The notes beneath the pieces are model-generated. The model was not told the origin of the DNA. It was given only the letters and a program-made list of their open reading frames with translations, and made no database searches. From Jejuia rubra (GTDB lineage Bacteria; Bacteroidota; Bacteroidia; Flavobacteriales; Flavobacteriaceae), in assembly GCF_042684665.1 (NCBI RefSeq), contig NZ_JBHULY010000039.1, forward strand, positions 248,001-312,000: a DNA stretch of 64,000 nt, read 5' to 3'. Below are positions 61,941 through 64,000 of the stretch, in pieces. The position numbers and the translations under genes are program-made. Every line of letters begins with the position of its first letter. Positions within the stretch are counted from its first letter, which is position 1.

Positions 61941-64000
61941 ATGAACCATTATAAACAAAAATTGAAATCACAAAGCATAATAATACTTTGTGCTATATTG
62001 TTTGGAGGCAAGTTCTTTGGGCAACAACTAGAACGTCCTTTTATTTTCGTAAAATCTAGTGAACGTAATCAAATCCTTGAAAAAATAAATGCCCAACCAT
62101 GGGCTAAACACATTTATGATACGCTGAAACTTACCTCGGATGCTGAGGTTAAAAAATTTTATAAAGACCCATCAGTATATATCAAACAATTGCCCTTTGA
62201 TTGGTCTAAAAAACAACAAAATGATTATCCACCATTTTTTAAAACAACCCATATACGGAATGGTGTTCAAGAAAACTTGGATAATGCTACCGAGGAAGAC
62301 TGGAAACCTGCCGAACTTTTAATTACACATTTGCAAGTGGCTTTAGATTGTGGTACCATGTACTACATCACCCAAGATGAGAAATATGCTTATGTGGCAA
62401 GCAGTATTTTATATTCATTTTTAAAATCCGTACAACAATCTGAGGTGTCTACTTGGCGTCATAGAGGCGGTTGGTTATTTCCGTATGATGGCTTTCGTGA
62501 GGTACGAGTTATAGGGTATAGATTACCGTTAATTTATGATTTTATCCATCATTATCTAAAAGAAGAGGGAAAAGCTTTTGATATCCTTAAAGACAAAAAC
62601 GTGAATTTTCCTTTTGATGAGGCTCAAAAAGTGTTTAAGGCCTATGCAAACATAACGGTAAATTATGGGCAATCGGGCTCAAATCATAGTGTTTTAGAAG
62701 CACCAAGTTTGGTGTATAATGCCTTGGCGATGGATGATGAAACGGATCGAGAAAAATGGTTATCCTATTTCTTCACAGAAAGTACCGAAAACCAAGATGC
62801 CTTAAACGTTATGGTTAAGAATTATAAAGATGAAGGTGATATCTGGCCAGAAACCTCTCAATATTTAAACCATACCACATCCATTTTATCAAGATTGATG
62901 TTGGTATTAAATAAATACGATCCAACTCTAAAATTGGGGGAAAAGCACTCCAATGTTTTGCATGCTTTACCACGACTAGATTATTTTGTATATCCTAACA
63001 ATGAAATTGTGCGTTGGGGAGATGGACACAGGCATGCTCATGTGCCTTATGAAGCTTATGATGATGCCTATGCTGTGGCTAAAATGGATGGGTTAACGGA
63101 CATTCAAAATAAATTTGCACCACTGATTAATAGGGCAATGCGCAAAGGGAAATATAAAAGAAAAGGGGTTGAGGCTTTGTTTTGGTACGATGGTAGTTTT
63201 GATAATGCATCTACAACTATAGACTTGTCGCGGACGGATAGAGTGTATCATGCTGGTATTGTTTTACAGCGTAATTTAAGTAGCACCAAAAATCCCAAAG
63301 AAGGGTTGATGTGTTTTGTTGGTGGTGCGCACATGGTGCATGGGCATGCGGAAGGTATGAATATTGAATTATACGGTGAAGGACAAGTTTTAGGAGTAGA
63401 TAACGGCCGAAATCGCTATGGTGTTGATCTTCATGAAAACTATTCCCGAATTTTTGCTGGGCACAACACCGTTATTGTAAACGGGAGTTCTCGAGGTGAA
63501 GGCGGATGGGTTGATTTAGAAATCAATAAAATTAAATTGATTTCTATGGAGCCCGAAGTTGGTAAAACAGGGGTGTCACCATACCATTCTTTTAGTTTAA
63601 CAAGTTTTGAAGACGATAAAGGGGATAAGGCTGAAGCCACACAAGAACGCACCTTGGCTTTAATTAGAACCTCACCAACCACGGGGTATTATGTAGATGT
63701 ATTCCGCTCAAAATCCAGACTACCTAATGAATATCACGACTACTTATATCATAATATTGGGGATGAACTGGTTTTCGACAATGAGGATTTGGATTTTAAA
63801 GAAACACCTGATAGATATATGGCGAATGCCAACGCGCCATGGATACGCAATAAACAATATAGACACCCGGGATGGCATTTCTTCGAAGATGTAAATACAT
63901 CAAAATCGTATGCAAGTGATGTAAAAGCCACATTTCATACTAAAAAATTAGAACAAGGCGATATTTTTATGCAATTGCATATTCCAGGTTTTGAAAATAG
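61941..64000 (+). CDS. Heparinase II/III-fold polysaccharide lyase, 3' end outside window
   Basis: Open from the ATG at 61941 to the window edge: 686 codons visible. A signal peptide (ending FFGQ) is followed by an (alpha/alpha) toroid region with YGQSGSNHSVLEAPS (a typical catalytic Asn-His) and DIWPETSQYLNHTT, then the beta-sandwich part with VHGHAEGMNIELYGEGQVLGVD and AGHNTVIVNG, the blocks of the heparinase II/III family. Such enzymes cleave next to uronic acids by beta-elimination. Ulvan lyases of PL40 type are one candidate given the locus; alginate- or heparin-type lyases of PL12, PL15, PL17 and PL21 share the fold. It closes the operon 54473-onward as far as seen. Confidence 0.8.
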   Translation, partial: MNHYKQKLKSQSIIILCAILFGGKFFGQQLERPFIFVKSSERNQILEKINAQPWAKHIYDTLKLTSDAEVKKFYKDPSVYIKQLPFDWSKKQQNDYPPFFKTTHIRNGVQENLDNATEEDWKPAELLITHLQVALDCGTMYYITQDEKYAYVASSILYSFLKSVQQSEVSTWRHRGGWLFPYDGFREVRVIGYRLPLIYDFIHHYLKEEGKAFDILKDKNVNFPFDEAQKVFKAYANITVNYGQSGSNHSVLEAPSLVYNALAMDDETDREKWLSYFFTESTENQDALNVMVKNYKDEGDIWPETSQYLNHTTSILSRLMLVLNKYDPTLKLGEKHSNVLHALPRLDYFVYPNNEIVRWGDGHRHAHVPYEAYDDAYAVAKMDGLTDIQNKFAPLINRAMRKGKYKRKGVEALFWYDGSFDNASTTIDLSRTDRVYHAGIVLQRNLSSTKNPKEGLMCFVGGAHMVHGHAEGMNIELYGEGQVLGVDNGRNRYGVDLHENYSRIFAGHNTVIVNGSSRGEGGWVDLEINKIKLISMEPEVGKTGVSPYHSFSLTSFEDDKGDKAEATQERTLALIRTSPTTGYYVDVFRSKSRLPNEYHDYLYHNIGDELVFDNEDLDFKETPDRYMANANAPWIRNKQYRHPGWHFFEDVNTSKSYASDVKATFHTKKLEQGDIFMQLHIPGFEN

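Noticed and set aside
1..64000. CRISPR arrays, tRNA or rRNA genes, prophage or conjugation genes
   Set aside because: No regular spacer-repeat pattern, no tRNA or rRNA-like sequence and no such proteins were seen; long antisense frames inside enzyme genes are shadows of real genes.

Overview
The window reads as part of a polysaccharide utilization locus (PUL) of a marine flavobacterium (Bacteroidota, most likely Flavobacteriaceae). The grounds are one SusC/SusD pair, a hybrid two-component regulator (HTCS), lipoprotein signal peptides on many enzymes, four type IX secretion (T9SS) C-terminal sorting domains, AT-rich codon use, -7 boxes of the Bacteroidota TAnnTTTG type, and six sulfatases. 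The cargo points to ulvan, the sulfated rhamnose/uronic acid/xylose polysaccharide of green algae. It comprises two tandem GH78 and one GH106 alpha-L-rhamnosidase candidates, two beta-propeller proteins carrying the His/His/Tyr/Arg set of PL24/PL25 ulvan lyases, a heparinase II/III-fold lyase running off the right edge, xylosidase-type GH3, GH39-like and GH43 enzymes, two GH2 proteins, and L-rhamnose mutarotase (RhaM) plus rhamnulose-1-phosphate aldolase (RhaD). The substrate is an inference from this combination.

Layout. 3-5612: end of an operon (GH39-like, GH5, GH2). 5789-8767: a large secreted clan GH-A enzyme with two CBM6-like domains. 8841-9862: a complete IS982-family insertion with an 8-bp target duplication and a nonsense-interrupted transposase. 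9906-10784 (minus): a secreted nucleoside-hydrolase-like protein. 11017-15707: SusC/SusD. 15849-20658: GH3 plus a GH67-like protein. 21015-24900: a small T9SS cargo protein, RhaM and a PL24-like lyase. 25073-28051: a second GH67-like protein plus an acetolactate-decarboxylase-like lipoprotein. 28249-37765: GH78, GH78, GH43, sulfatase, sulfatase. 37918-43192: a GntR/periplasmic-binding-type regulator and the HTCS. 43395-54322: GH2, GH106, propeller lyase, sulfatase, sulfatase. 54473-64000: GH39-like, sulfatase, sulfatase, RhaD, an alkaline-phosphatase-superfamily protein, and the partial lyase.

How it could work together. Secreted lyases cut the polymer at the surface, SusCD imports oligomers, and periplasmic sulfatases, rhamnosidases, xylosidases and GH2 enzymes trim them. 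RhaM and RhaD feed L-rhamnose into central metabolism. No rhamnose isomerase or kinase, no GH88/GH105 unsaturated glucuronyl hydrolase, and no sulfatase-maturing enzyme is in the window, so these must lie elsewhere.

The most notable unexplained structure is regulatory. Ten transcription units are preceded by a direct repeat of a 7-mer spaced one helical turn apart (CAGNAYA-N3-CAGGAYA). In nine of them a TAnnTT-type -7 box follows exactly 20 bp downstream. The two regulator genes lack it. It looks like a shared activator-dependent promoter, and the HTCS is the natural candidate activator.
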